The notes beneath the pieces are model-generated. The model was not told the DNA's origin. It worked only from the letters and a program-made list of their open reading frames with translations, and made no database searches. Positions 1 to 10,600 of a stretch of 64,000 nucleotides of DNA are shown in pieces. Source of the stretch: Sphingosinicella ginsenosidimutans (GTDB taxonomy: Bacteria; Pseudomonadota; Alphaproteobacteria; Sphingomonadales; Sphingomonadaceae); the NCBI RefSeq assembly GCF_007995055.1, contig NZ_VOQQ01000001.1:310001-374000 (forward strand). Direction: 5' to 3'. Positions within the stretch are counted from its first letter, which is position 1; each line of letters opens with the position of its first letter. The position numbers and the translations under genes are program-made.

Positions 1-228
1 CGGGTTGGCGATCATGTTGCGATCGATGAGGCGCAGGATCTGCTCGTAGATCCGCCCGTGCAGCGGCTCGAAGAAATGGTCGGGCCGCAGCTTCGTCTGG
101 ACGTCCTCTGCAAGCCGGTTGTCGATCATCAGCGCGCCGAGCAGCGCCGCCTCCGCCTCCACGTTGCAGGGCAGCGACTGCGCGTCGGGCGCGGCGGGTT
201 CGACGATCGCGAAGGGTTGGGAAGCCAT
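1..228 (-). CDS. dnaB: Replicative DNA helicase DnaB, N-terminal part (truncated by window edge)
   Basis: The 76 codons visible read as the N-terminal primase-interaction domain of the hexameric replicative helicase, which unwinds DNA ahead of the replisome. The stretch NVEAEAALLGALMIDN, followed by a segment with DHFFEPLHGRIYEQIL, is characteristic of the DnaB N-terminal helical domain. The ATG at 226-228 starts the frame, and the frame stays open to the window edge, so the RecA-like ATPase domain lies outside. The gene is divergent from the UPF0262 gene, with 93 bases between them that must hold both promoters. Identity is confident despite truncation because this N-terminal signature is distinctive. 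Confidence 0.9.
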   Translation of the reverse strand, partial: MASQPFAIVEPAAPDAQSLPCNVEAEAALLGALMIDNRLAEDVQTKLRPDHFFEPLHGRIYEQILRLIDRNMIANP

Positions 229-321
229 GGTCCGACCTGTGAACCTTTCCGCGCGGCCGCTCAAGCCGGCGGGCCTGTGGAACAGGTGGATGAATCATGC
301 TGCACCCGCTAACAAGGCGCA

Positions 322-840
322 ATGGCCGATCCGCGCATCATCGACATCCAGCTCGACGAGCGGTCGATCCTGAAGCGCAATCCGGACATCGAGCAGGAGC
401 GGCGGATCGCGATCTTCGATCTGCTCGAGGCCAATCATTTCGACGTTCCGGGCCGCGATGGCCCCTTCCGCATCGCGCTTGCGGTCGAGGAGGCGCGGCT
501 CGCGATTCGAGTCGCCGACCGGGAAGGCGCGCCGCTCGAGACGATCCGCGTCGGTCTCGCGCGCCTGCGCCGGCCGATTCGCGATTATTTCCAGATCTGC
601 GAATCCTATTTCCGCGCGGTGAGGACGAACGGCGCCAAGGGGATCGAGGCGATCGACATGGCGCGGCGCGGCCTCCACAACGACGCCGCCGAGACGCTGA
701 AGGACTGCCTTGCCGGCAAGGTGGATGTCGATTTCGATACCGCGCGGCGGCTTTTCACCCTGATCTGCGTCCTCCACATCCGGGCATCGACGTCGGTGGT
801 TGACTCGGGCGCCGCCGGCCCCGCATCCATCGCGGGATGA
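322..840 (+). CDS. UPF0262 family protein
   Basis: This 172-residue protein matches the alphaproteobacterial UPF0262 family, whose function is not known. The N-terminal motif RIIDIQLDERSI, the central RDGPFRIALAVEEARLAI and the later RRPIRDYFQICESYF are the parts I recognise. No signal peptide or membrane segment is visible, so it should be cytosolic. The chosen ATG at 322 follows an AAGGCG-like ribosome site. Its stop overlaps the start of the following lipoprotein gene as ATGA, and that gene overlaps dcd, so the three are probably co-transcribed. I would not infer a role beyond this linkage. Confidence 0.85.
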   Translation: MADPRIIDIQLDERSILKRNPDIEQERRIAIFDLLEANHFDVPGRDGPFRIALAVEEARLAIRVADREGAPLETIRVGLARLRRPIRDYFQICESYFRAVRTNGAKGIEAIDMARRGLHNDAAETLKDCLAGKVDVDFDTARRLFTLICVLHIRASTSVVDSGAAGPASIAG

Positions 841-1238
841 AGTTTCTCCTGCTGCTGCCCGTCCTCGCCCTCGGCGCCTGCGCGACCGAATCGCGGCCCT
901 ACAATCCGGTCCGCGACGTTCGCTACAGCGCGATCGGCGCCGATCCCTTCTGGCAGCTGACGATCGGCGACGATCGCATCGTCCTTCGCGTCGCCGCCGA
1001 TCCGGCGACCGGGCAGGCGCCGCCGGATGCGATCTGGCCGCGCACCCTGCCGCGCATCCAGGATGGCGTCACGACGTGGCAATCGGACAGCGGCACCGCA
1101 TCGATCGAGATTGAGGCGCGTCCCGGCCCCTGCGGCAGCGACCAGGGGCCGACCTGGCGGGACAGCGTGACGGTGCGCCTTGCGGGGCGCGAACTCACCG
1201 GCTGCGGCGGCCTGCTCGTGCCGCGGGCGCGCGACTGA
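837..1238 (+). CDS. Small lipoprotein of unknown function
   Basis: The 133-residue product begins with a short lipoprotein signal ([15 protein letters not shown]), with a lipobox Leu-Gly-Ala-Cys and the modified cysteine at residue 15. It is therefore predicted to be lipid-anchored in the cell envelope. The mature part contains [19 protein letters not shown] and two further cysteines near the C-terminus. It resembles the COG3650-type predicted membrane proteins of Proteobacteria, which are uncharacterised. Its ATG overlaps the preceding stop and its TGA overlaps the dcd ATG, giving translational coupling in a three-gene unit. The lipoprotein call is firm and the family name tentative. Confidence 0.75.
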   Translation: MKFLLLLPVLALGACATESRPYNPVRDVRYSAIGADPFWQLTIGDDRIVLRVAADPATGQAPPDAIWPRTLPRIQDGVTTWQSDSGTASIEIEARPGPCGSDQGPTWRDSVTVRLAGRELTGCGGLLVPRARD

Positions 1239-1792
1239 TGTCGATCCTGTCCGACCGCTGGATCCGCGAGAAGGCGCGTTCGGAGGGCATGATCGAGCCC
1301 TTCGTGGAGGCGCAGCGGCGCGAGGGCTGCATCAGCTACGGCCTCTCCTCCTACGGCTATGACGCGCGCGTCGCCGACGAGTTCAAGATCTTCACCAATG
1401 TCGACAATGCGGTGGTCGACCCGAAGGATTTCGCCGCCAACAGCTTCGTCGACCGCAAGACCGATTGCTGCATCATCCCGCCCAACAGCTTCGCGCTGGC
1501 GCGAACGGTGGAATATTTCCGGATCCCGCGCGACGTGCTGGTGATCTGCCTCGGCAAGTCCACCTATGCGCGCTGCGGCATCATCGTGAACGTGACCCCG
1601 CTCGAGCCCGGCTGGGAGGGCCATGTGACGCTGGAGTTCAGCAACACGACGCCGCTTCCCGCCAAGGTCTATGCGAACGAGGGCGCCTGCCAGTTCCTCT
1701 TCCTCCAGGGCAACGAGCCCTGCGAGACGAGCTATGCCGACCGCGCCGGCAAATATATGGGCCAGCGCGGTGTCACCCTGCCGAAGCTCTAG
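1238..1792 (+). CDS. dcd: dCTP deaminase
   Basis: Deoxycytidine triphosphate deaminase converts dCTP to dUTP, feeding dTMP synthesis through dUTPase and thymidylate synthase. The 184-residue length is normal. The substrate loop [11 protein letters not shown] and the block [20 protein letters not shown], with the catalytic glutamate at about residue 133, are both present. The C-terminal tail [12 protein letters not shown] is the lid that closes over the nucleotide. The ATG overlaps the stop of the lipoprotein gene (TGATG). Its TAG stop shares the tetranucleotide CTAG with the stop of the convergent FMN reductase gene. Confidence 0.95.
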   Translation: MSILSDRWIREKARSEGMIEPFVEAQRREGCISYGLSSYGYDARVADEFKIFTNVDNAVVDPKDFAANSFVDRKTDCCIIPPNSFALARTVEYFRIPRDVLVICLGKSTYARCGIIVNVTPLEPGWEGHVTLEFSNTTPLPAKVYANEGACQFLFLQGNEPCETSYADRAGKYMGQRGVTLPKL

Positions 1793-2388
1793 ATGGTGCC
1801 GCGTGCATCGTCGGCGAGCTCGCCGGGGCCGCGGAGCAGCTTTTCCACCCAGTCGGCATAAGCGGACATGAAGCCGGCGAGGAACCTGTTCGTATCCTCG
1901 CTGGTGATCCGCCCGTCCTCGCCGAACCATTTGCCGACCCCGGAGAGATAGGCTTCGGGCTGCGGCATCATCGGCAGATCGAGGAAGACCGCGGACTGGC
2001 GCAGATGATGGTTCGCCCCGAACGCGCCGAGCGCGCCGGGCGTCACGCTGACGATCGCCGCCGGCTTCTTCGCCCACACCGATTTTCCATAAGGCCGCGA
2101 GCCGACGTCGATCGCATTCTTGAGCGCCCCCGGGATCGATCGATTATATTCGGGCGTGACGAAAAGGACGCCGTCGGCAGGGGCGACCTGCGACCGGAAC
2201 CGGGTCCATTCGGCCGGCGGCCCGTCCTTCTCGGCATCCTCGTTATAATGCGGAAGATCGCCGATCTCGACGATGCCGAGCTTGAGATGCGCGGGCGCCA
2301 GCCGGGCGAGATTGAGCGCGACCTTGCGCGAGAAGGATTCGCGCCGGAGGCTTCCGACGATGACGGCGATCTGGCGGTCCTGTGGCAT
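1789..2388 (-). CDS. NADPH-dependent FMN reductase family protein
   Basis: This 199-residue flavodoxin-fold protein is a predicted NAD(P)H:FMN or quinone reductase, similar to the chromate reductase/azoreductase group. It has the N-terminal flavin-phosphate loop ([15 protein letters not shown]), the segment [20 protein letters not shown] that lines the flavin, and a C-terminal helix. The frame runs open for a further 140 codons upstream, but the ATG at 2386-2388 gives the family's usual start and is preceded by a purine-rich stretch. It is convergent with dcd and shares its stop tetranucleotide. The exact physiological substrate cannot be read from the sequence. Confidence 0.9.
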   Translation of the reverse strand: MPQDRQIAVIVGSLRRESFSRKVALNLARLAPAHLKLGIVEIGDLPHYNEDAEKDGPPAEWTRFRSQVAPADGVLFVTPEYNRSIPGALKNAIDVGSRPYGKSVWAKKPAAIVSVTPGALGAFGANHHLRQSAVFLDLPMMPQPEAYLSGVGKWFGEDGRITSEDTNRFLAGFMSAYADWVEKLLRGPGELADDARGTI

Positions 2389-2960
2389 GATCGACTCCTG
2401 CGGACGGTGATTGCGATCGTTCCTATTTACGACCCCGGTGGCGGATATTGGCGGGGCGGCCGCGGCGGCCGACCATATGGCCGGCCCTGTCGCGCCGCTG
2501 CGGACGCGCCGGCCGCGCCCTCCCGGCGGGGCGATCCGGCAGCTCGAATCGAAGGCTTCCGCTCGCCGGATCGGCCTCGGCGAGGCGCAGCGCAAGGCGC
2601 TGGCCGATCTCGTAGACCTCGCCCGAATCCTCGCCGACGAGCCGCTGTCCCGCCTCGTCATATCGGAAATACTCATCGCCCAACGTCGCCGCGGGCACGA
2701 GGCCGTCGCCGCCAAGCTCCTCGACGGTCGCGAAAAAGCCGAAGGGCTGCACCCCGGTGATCCGGCACTGGACGATCGTGCCGACCCGGTCCGACAGATA
2801 GGCCGCGACATAGCGATCCATCGTCTCGCGCTCCGCCACCATCGCGCGCCGTTCGAGGTTGGAGATGAGCTCGCCCGTCACCTCCATCGCCGCCGCCTCC
2901 TCGTCGGTCAGCCCGCCCTCGCCGAGGGCGTAGGCGCGCACGAGCGACCGGTGGACGACG

Positions 2961-2992
<32 letters not shown>

Positions 2993-3109
2993 ATGCGCGT
3001 AGGAACCGAGCGCAAGCCCGAAATGCCCGGCATTGCGCGGCGCATAATAAGCCTGGGTCTGGGTCCGGAGAATCTGCTCCATGATCTGGGGGAGAATGGC
3101 ATTCTCCCT

Positions 3110-3237
3110 ATCCTCCTCGGAACCGGGAGGGGGACCGCGATGCGAAGCGTCGTGGCGGACGGGGCTCTCCACCCGCGCGGCGGTCTTGGCCCCCCTCCGC
3201 CGGCTTCGCCGGTCCCCCTCCCGGTTCCGGGGAGGAT
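3110..3237. repeat. 128-bp inverted-repeat element inside rnr
   Basis: The element is bounded by 27-bp inverted arms that differ at one base; on the minus strand the left arm starts ATCCTCCCCGGAACCGGGAG. The middle contains a smaller hairpin made of CCGGC and GCCGG. No open frame of its own is convincing and there is no transposase, so it looks like a non-autonomous palindromic repeat. Its length is not a multiple of three, and this is what breaks the ribonuclease R frame. No clear target duplication is visible. Confidence 0.85.
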
Positions 3238-4126
3238 GTTGCGAACCCGTTCGATCACATGGTTGAACGTCGCCGGCCGGACCACCTGGCCAAGCGCGAA
3301 CTCGATGCCGAAGGTGGCGAGATAGTCCTTGAGCGCGACCAGCTTCTCGCGGCTCGGCGGCTCGTGGACGCGGTACATGACCGGCGCCTTCTTCGCCTCC
3401 AGCGCCTTGGCCGCCGCGACATTGGCGGCGATCATGTAATCCTCGATCAGCCGATGCGCGTCGAGCCGCTCGCGCGGCACGACCGAGGTGATCCGGCCTT
3501 TCTCGTCGAGCATGACGCGGCGCTCGGGCAGGTCGAGCTCCAGCGGCCCGCGCTTGTCGCGCGCCTTCGCCAGCGCGCGCCAGCAGTCCCAGAGCGGCTT
3601 CAGCGTCGATTGGACGAGCGCGCGCGGCACCGGCCCCTCGCTCCCGATCTCTGGCATGTAGCAGACCGGAGAGGCGACCTCGATCCGCTCCTGCCCCGCC
3701 TCGCCATCGATCGCCGCCTGCGCGTCTTCATAGGCGATATTGGCGGCGATGCGGACCAGGGCGCGCGCGAACCGCCAGGATTTGAGCGCGCCCGCCTTCG
3801 TCACCTGAAGATGGCAGACGAGCGCGGCGCGATCCTCGCCTTCCTTCAGCGAGCAGATGTCGGCCGACAGCGTCTCGGGAAGCATCGGCACCACCCGGTC
3901 CGGGAAATAGACGCTGTTGCCGCGCCGCCGCGCCTCCTTGTCGAGCGCGGAGCCGGGGCGGACGTAGAAGCTGACGTCCGCGATCGCGACGATCGCCTTC
4001 CACCCGCCCTCATTGGCCGGATCGTCGTCGGGAGCGGCCCACACGGCATCGTCATGGTCGCGCGCATCGGCCGGGTCGATCGCGACGATCGGGATGTGGG
4101 CGAGGTCCTCGCGTTCGCCCAAAATC

Positions 4127-4203
4127 CGCTCGTCCCGAGCGTAGTCGAGGGGCGCTCGTGACGAGTCCGTGCCCGCGCCCCTCGACTTCGCTCGGGGCGA
4201 GCG
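4127..4203. repeat. 77-bp palindromic repeat translated in frame within rnr
   Basis: Inverted arms of about 28 bp, containing GTCCCGAGCGTAGTCGAGGG and its near-complement, surround a 20-base loop. The same repeat family occurs between genes at 14969-15044 and 20005-20081. Here it sits inside the ribonuclease R frame and adds roughly 25-30 residues (including SPRAKSRGAG and RAPLDYARDER) just before the RNB domain without breaking the frame. Confidence 0.85.
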
Positions 4204-4964
4204 ACCTTCTTCGAGCGGAAGCCGCGCAACCCGCTCCGCCTCTGCGAGCACCGCGGCCGGAAACACATGCGGGATTTCGTGCTTGTGGATCGCGATCAGG
4301 CTGAAGCTGCGCGGCGCGAAGGGATCGCCGAGGATCGTTTCCACCCGCGCGGCGAGGCGCGGCGGGCGGCCGGTCTTCTCGGCGAGAACGAGATCGCCCG
4401 GCGCGGCGCCGTTCAGGTCGGCGATCGGCAGCTCGCGCCGTTCCTTCTTCTCGACCGGGCGCAGCCAATGCCGGTCGCCCTCGCGGTGGACGACGCCAAG
4501 GACCAGCTCGCTGCCCTTGAGCAGCTTCTTCATCGGATGGGCGAGCCAGCCGTCGCGCCCTTCCTCGGTGCGCGAAAGAATGCGGTCGCCCGCCGCCAAA
4601 GCGGGACCCCTGCCCTTGCGCTCCATCACCCTGAGGCGCGGCGGCGCCCCTTCCGCCTCCCAGCGCTCCGGCACCGCATAAGCGCGGCCCGCCTCGTCCA
4701 CATCGACGACACGCAGCACCGTGACCTTGGGAATCCCGCCCATGCGATGGAAGGCGCGGCCCGGCCCGGCGTCGATCAGCCCCTCGTCGCCCATGTCGCG
4801 AAGCAATTGCTTGAGCGCGATCTTCTCCTGCCCCTTCACGCCGAACGCCTTGGCGATCTCGCGTTTGCCTGCGGGCGCATCCGAAGACTGGATGAAGTCG
4901 AGGATCTCCTCGCGGGTGGGAAGGCCGGTTCTTCTGGGATGCTTGACCAATCTATTCTCCCGAA

Positions 4965-5070
4965 CCCGCTCATCCTGAGTAGGCATTGAGCCTGGCGAAC
5001 TGCCGTATCGAAGGACGGTCCTTCGATACGAGGCTTCGACTTCGCTCAGCCTCTACTCAGGATGAGCGGG
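4965..5070. repeat. Palindromic repeat at the 5' end of rnr
   Basis: Outer arms CCCGCTCATCCTGAGTAG and its exact complement (18 bp) and inner arms GTATCGAAGGAC and complement (12 bp) form a long cruciform-like structure. A related copy lies at 16204-16323. It fills the gap between the ribonuclease R start and the end of the M28 peptidase gene, and it contains an ATG (4984-4986) in frame with rnr. It could act as a terminator-like structure for neither or either neighbour. Confidence 0.85.
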
Positions 5071-5076
5071 AAAGGT

Positions 5077-6522
5077 TCATCGCGGCTGCCGCGCCGGCGG
5101 ATTCACCCACGGCTCGAAGGCCCCGCCCGGCACCGCGGAGGCGACCGGGCTCTCCGACCCGTCCGCCGCGACCGCCGAGACGCCGAACACCCAGTCGTCG
5201 ACGCGGATGTGGTGGAGGATCACTCCCATGTCCGATGTTCCTCCGATAAGTTGCCCGGATGGCGTATTGCCGATCCATGAGGTCGCCATGATCTGCCCGG
5301 GGGTCTGCGAATGACGGGTGCTCTGTTCCCAATTGCTCGCATCCGTTCGGCGCCATCGAACGATATAGTCGACCGCGCCCGGAACGATGGGCCATGTCAG
5401 GGTCGTATCCGTCGAAACCGCTCCCTCCACCACGGGTTCCGGCGGCATCGGCGCGCGGGCGAGCGCCGCGATGGCGGCGATGTTGAGCTGCGTCACCTTG
5501 CGCAGATAGGCGAAGTCCATGTGATCGATCGTGTCGCCGTAGGCGATACCGTTCTCGGTCCTCAAATCCTGGTGCTGCCAGTTGTAATTCTCGACCGCGA
5601 CCGAGAAGCGGATCGCGGGATAGCCGAGGCGCTGGAACGGGATATGATCGCCGCCGCGCCCGAAGCGGTCGGTGCGCCAGATCTGGCGCACGTCGAGGCC
5701 GACCGCGATCTCGTCGGCGATATCGGCGACGAAGCGCGAGAGGTTGCGCGAGGGCGAATCGTTGAAGCCGCCGCGGCTGCGCTGGGCGGCGATCAACTCC
5801 GGCGTCGCGTCGGCGCGCACCCCTTCGGAGAGGACGCGGACGTGGGAATCGTCGCAGACGCCGTCGGCGCCGCAGCTGTTGCCGATAATGTCGTTGTTGA
5901 AATCGGCCTCGACCCGCCAGTGATGATCCTTCGCATATTGCGCCAGGATCGTGCTGCCGTTGAGGCCCTGCTCCTCGCCGGTGACCGCCGCGTAGACGAT
6001 CGTCGCCGGGAAGCGATAGCGCGAGAGCACCCGCGCCGCCTCCAGCACCGCGGCGGTGCCCGAGCCGTCGTCATTGGCCCCCGGCGCGTCGGCGGTGGTG
6101 TTCATCACGTCGGTGACGCGGCTGTCGATATGGCCGGTGATGACGATGACGCGGGTTGGATCGGTGGTGCCGCGCTGGATGGCGACCACGTCCTCCACCA
6201 GGCTCGGCGTCGGGATGCGCGCATTGGTGACGGTATCCGAGGGTCGGACGATCTCGAGGCAGCCGCCGCAGGCCTGGCTATGACGGCGGAACTCGCTTTC
6301 CGCCCAGTTGAGCGCCGCGCCGATGCCGCGCGTCGGATTGTCGCGCACCGACAAGGTGTGGCGCGTGCCGAAGGCGACGAGCCGCTCGACGGTTGCGTGC
6401 AGCCGCTCCTGCGACACCTGGTCGACGATCTCGCGCAGGCTCGGCGCGGGCGGCGGCGCGTTCTGCGCGGCGGCGGGGATGGCGAGAAAAAGGGCGGCGA
6501 TCGGGGCGAGCTGCTTTCTCAT
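5077..6522 (-). CDS. Secreted M28-family zinc peptidase
   Basis: The 481-residue protein starts with a signal peptide (about residues 1-20, ending AAAQ), so it is exported. The M28 aminopeptidase core follows, with metal ligands visible as GHIDSR (His131), GANDDGSG (Asp151), TGEEQGLNG and GGDHIPF. These proteins use two zinc ions to remove N-terminal residues from peptides. A C-terminal segment after about residue 360 (LTWPIVPGAVDYIVRWRR) looks like a fibronectin-III-like beta domain. It is transcribed towards rnr, with a palindromic repeat between the genes. Substrate specificity cannot be assigned. Confidence 0.88.
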   Translation of the reverse strand: MRKQLAPIAALFLAIPAAAQNAPPPAPSLREIVDQVSQERLHATVERLVAFGTRHTLSVRDNPTRGIGAALNWAESEFRRHSQACGGCLEIVRPSDTVTNARIPTPSLVEDVVAIQRGTTDPTRVIVITGHIDSRVTDVMNTTADAPGANDDGSGTAAVLEAARVLSRYRFPATIVYAAVTGEEQGLNGSTILAQYAKDHHWRVEADFNNDIIGNSCGADGVCDDSHVRVLSEGVRADATPELIAAQRSRGGFNDSPSRNLSRFVADIADEIAVGLDVRQIWRTDRFGRGGDHIPFQRLGYPAIRFSVAVENYNWQHQDLRTENGIAYGDTIDHMDFAYLRKVTQLNIAAIAALARAPMPPEPVVEGAVSTDTTLTWPIVPGAVDYIVRWRRTDASNWEQSTRHSQTPGQIMATSWIGNTPSGQLIGGTSDMGVILHHIRVDDWVFGVSAVAADGSESPVASAVPGGAFEPWVNPPARQPR

Positions 6523-6716
6523 GGCGGCTAGCCTGTGCGCCTCGAGCCCGCCCGCCGCAAGCCCCGCCTTGCGTGCCCCCGGATTCCGCGCGACCAGTGC
6601 GGCTTTCCGATGCCGGACAGCTGATCGACGGCGATGTCGGCTATCTGAGGGTCCGGCTGCTTTACAGCCCCAACACAGCGTGTACAGTTCCGCCCGTCAT
6701 CCGGGGAGGGAATTCG

Positions 6717-7595
<879 letters not shown>

Positions 7596-7608
7596 AGGAG
7601 CCGGCCGG

Positions 7609-10600
7609 ATGTTCGCGAAGATCGCCAGCTTCGAATTTCGCTACCAGCTCAGGAACCCGGTTTTCTGGGTGGCCGCGACATTGCTGTTCCTGCTCAGCTT
7701 CGGCTTCGTCGCCAGCGACGCTGTCTCGCTTGGCGGGGGCAACGGCAACACCCATCGCAACAGCCCGTTCCTGATCACGATCGCGCTCTATATCTTCTCG
7801 ATCTTCTACATGTTCGTGACGACGGCGTTCGTCGCCAACGTGATCGTGCGCGACGATGACAGCGGCTTCGGCCCGATCGTGCGATCGACCCGCATCACCA
7901 AGTTCGACTATCTGTTCGGCCGCTTCGCCGGCGCCTTCCTGATCGCCGCCCTCGCCTTCCTCGCCGTGCCGCTGGGGATCTGGTTCGGATCGGTGATGCC
8001 GTGGATCGACAGCGAGACGCTGGGACCGAACCAGGCCGCCTTCTACCTGTGGCCCTATCTCACGCTGGCACTGCCCAACATCTTCGTCACCTCGGCGATC
8101 TTCTTCGCGCTGGCGACCGCGACGCGATCGATGATGACGACCTATCTCGGCGTCGTTGGCTTCCTCATCCTGTGGCTCATCGTGAATGCGGTGCTGTCGC
8201 GAAATCCCGAATATCGCGAGATCGCCGCGATGGTCGATCCGTTCGGCGGCGGCGCGATGGGCCGGGCGACACGCTACTGGACGGCGGCCGAACGCAATGG
8301 CGCGCTGGTGCCGTTCGAGGGCCTGCTCGTGTGGAACCGGCTGCTGTGGGCCGCGATCGGCGTCGCCTTCCTTGGCGCCGCTTATGCCGCCTACCGCTTC
8401 GCCGACAAGGGCATGTCGCGGCGCAAGCGCAAGGCGGAGCGGCTTGCCCGGATCGCCGAGGCCGAGACGCCGCCGCCGGTCTCGACCGGCCCGCTGCCGA
8501 CGCCCGATGCCGCCCGCGCCGGCCGCGCCCAGCTGGTCGCGCGGACGCGGATCGAAGTGCAGCAGGTCTTCCGCAGCCCCGCCTTCGTGGTGCTGATGGC
8601 CTTCGGCCTGTTCAACACCATTGCCGGCCTGTGGTTCGGCGACGACATCTACGGCACCCAGCCCTATCCGATCACCTTCTCGCTCATCCCGACGCTTCAG
8701 AGCGGCTTCGGCCTGATCCCGATCATCATCGCCATCTATTATTCCGGCGAGCTGGTGTGGCGCGAGCGGGACCGGCGGATGCACGAGATCATCGATGCGA
8801 CGCCGCTCCCCAACTGGGCCTTCGCGGTGCCCAAGGTGATCGCGGTCGCGCTCGTGCTCATGGCCACCTATGCGATCAGCGTCGTTGCCGCGATTCTGGT
8901 CCAGCTTCTCAAGGGCTGGACCGATCTGGAGCTCGGCAAATATCTTCTCTGGTACATCCTGCCGGAAAGCTGGGACGCGATCCAGCTCGCGATCCTCGCC
9001 GTGTTCGTTCAGGCGCTCTGCCCGAACAAATATCTCGGCTGGGGCATCATGGTGCTCTACATCATCGCGACGCTCGTCTTCCACAGCATCGGGCTGGAGC
9101 ACGATCTCTATCTCTACGGCAACAGCCCGCGTGAGCGCTATTCGGACATCAACGGCGCCGGCACGTTCTGGATCGCCGCCTGGTGGTTCCGGCTCTACTG
9201 GGGCGCGGTGGCCGTCATCCTGCTTGCCGCGGCGCATCTCCTGTGGCGGCGCGGCACTGAAACCCGGCTGAAGCCGCGCGTCAGGCTTGCCAGGGCGCGG
9301 CTCGCCGGATCGCCGGGCCTCATCATGGGCGCCGGTGCGCTGATCGCGATCGTCACCGGCGTCTGGATCTTCTACAACACCAACATCCTCAACGATTACC
9401 GGACGAAGGGCGACAACGAGCGCTTCGCCGCGGATTACGAGCGCAAATATCTGCGCTACGAGAACCTGCCACAGCCGACGATCAGCCACGTCGTGATGAA
9501 CGTCGATCTCCACCCCCGCGAGATCCGCGCGGACGTGACCGGCAGCTATCGGCTCACCAACCTGACCGGCCAGCCGATCCGCGACGTCCACGTCCGCAAT
9601 CCAGACCGCAATCTGGAAATCCTTTCCATCGATTTTCCGGGCGCGCGGATCGCCTCGGACGACACACGCTTCGGCTATCGCATCTACCGGCTCGACCAGC
9701 CGATGGCGCCGGGCGAGAGCCGCACCTTGTCCTTCCACACGCGCCGCCAGCAGATCGGCTTCCGCAACGATCAGCCCGACGAGCGGCTCGTTCCGAACGG
9801 CACCTTCCTCAACAATAACGAGCTGACCCCGGCGATCGGCATGGATCGCAACGAACTGCTCACCGACCGGATCACGCGTCGCAAATATGGCCTCACCGGC
9901 GAGCTTCGCCCGCCGCGGCTCGAGGACGTGGCGGCGACGCGGCGCAATTATTTCGGCGGCGGCTGGACGACTGCGGACATCACCGTCGCGACCGACGCCG
10001 ATCAGGTCCCGATCGCGCCTGGCCGCACTGTTTCCGACGTGACCCGGGGCGGCCGCCACATCGTCCGCTTCGTGTCTGAGGCGCCGATCCTCACCTTCTT
10101 CTCGATCCAGTCGGCGCGCTACCAGGTCGCCCGCCGGGTCCACGACGGCATCAACCTCGCCGTTTATTACGATGCGGCCCATCCGTGGAACGTCGATCGG
10201 ATGCTGAACGGAATGGAGCATTCGCTCGATTACTTCCAGAGCGCCTTCGGTCCCTATCAGTTCGATCAGGCGCGGATCATCGAATTTCCGGGCTATGCGA
10301 CCTTCGCCCAGTCCTTCGCCAACACGATCGCCTATTCGGAAGCCATCGGCTTCGCGGCGGACGTGCGCGATCCGGACAAGATCGATTACGTGACCTATGT
10401 CACCGCGCACGAGCTTGCCCATCAATGGTGGGCGCACCAGGTGATCGGCGCCGACACGCAGGGCGGCACCATGCTCAGCGAAACACTCGCCCAATATTCC
10501 GCGCTGATGGTGATGAAGCGGCTTTACGGGCCGGACAAGATGCGCCGGTTCCTCCAGTACGAACTCGACAATTATCTCCGCAGTCGCGGCGGCGAGACCA

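Noticed and set aside
3110..3237. Insertion sequence or MITE with transposase origin
   Set aside because: No transposase, no clear target duplication and no terminal motif of a known IS family is visible; only a palindromic repeat can be supported.
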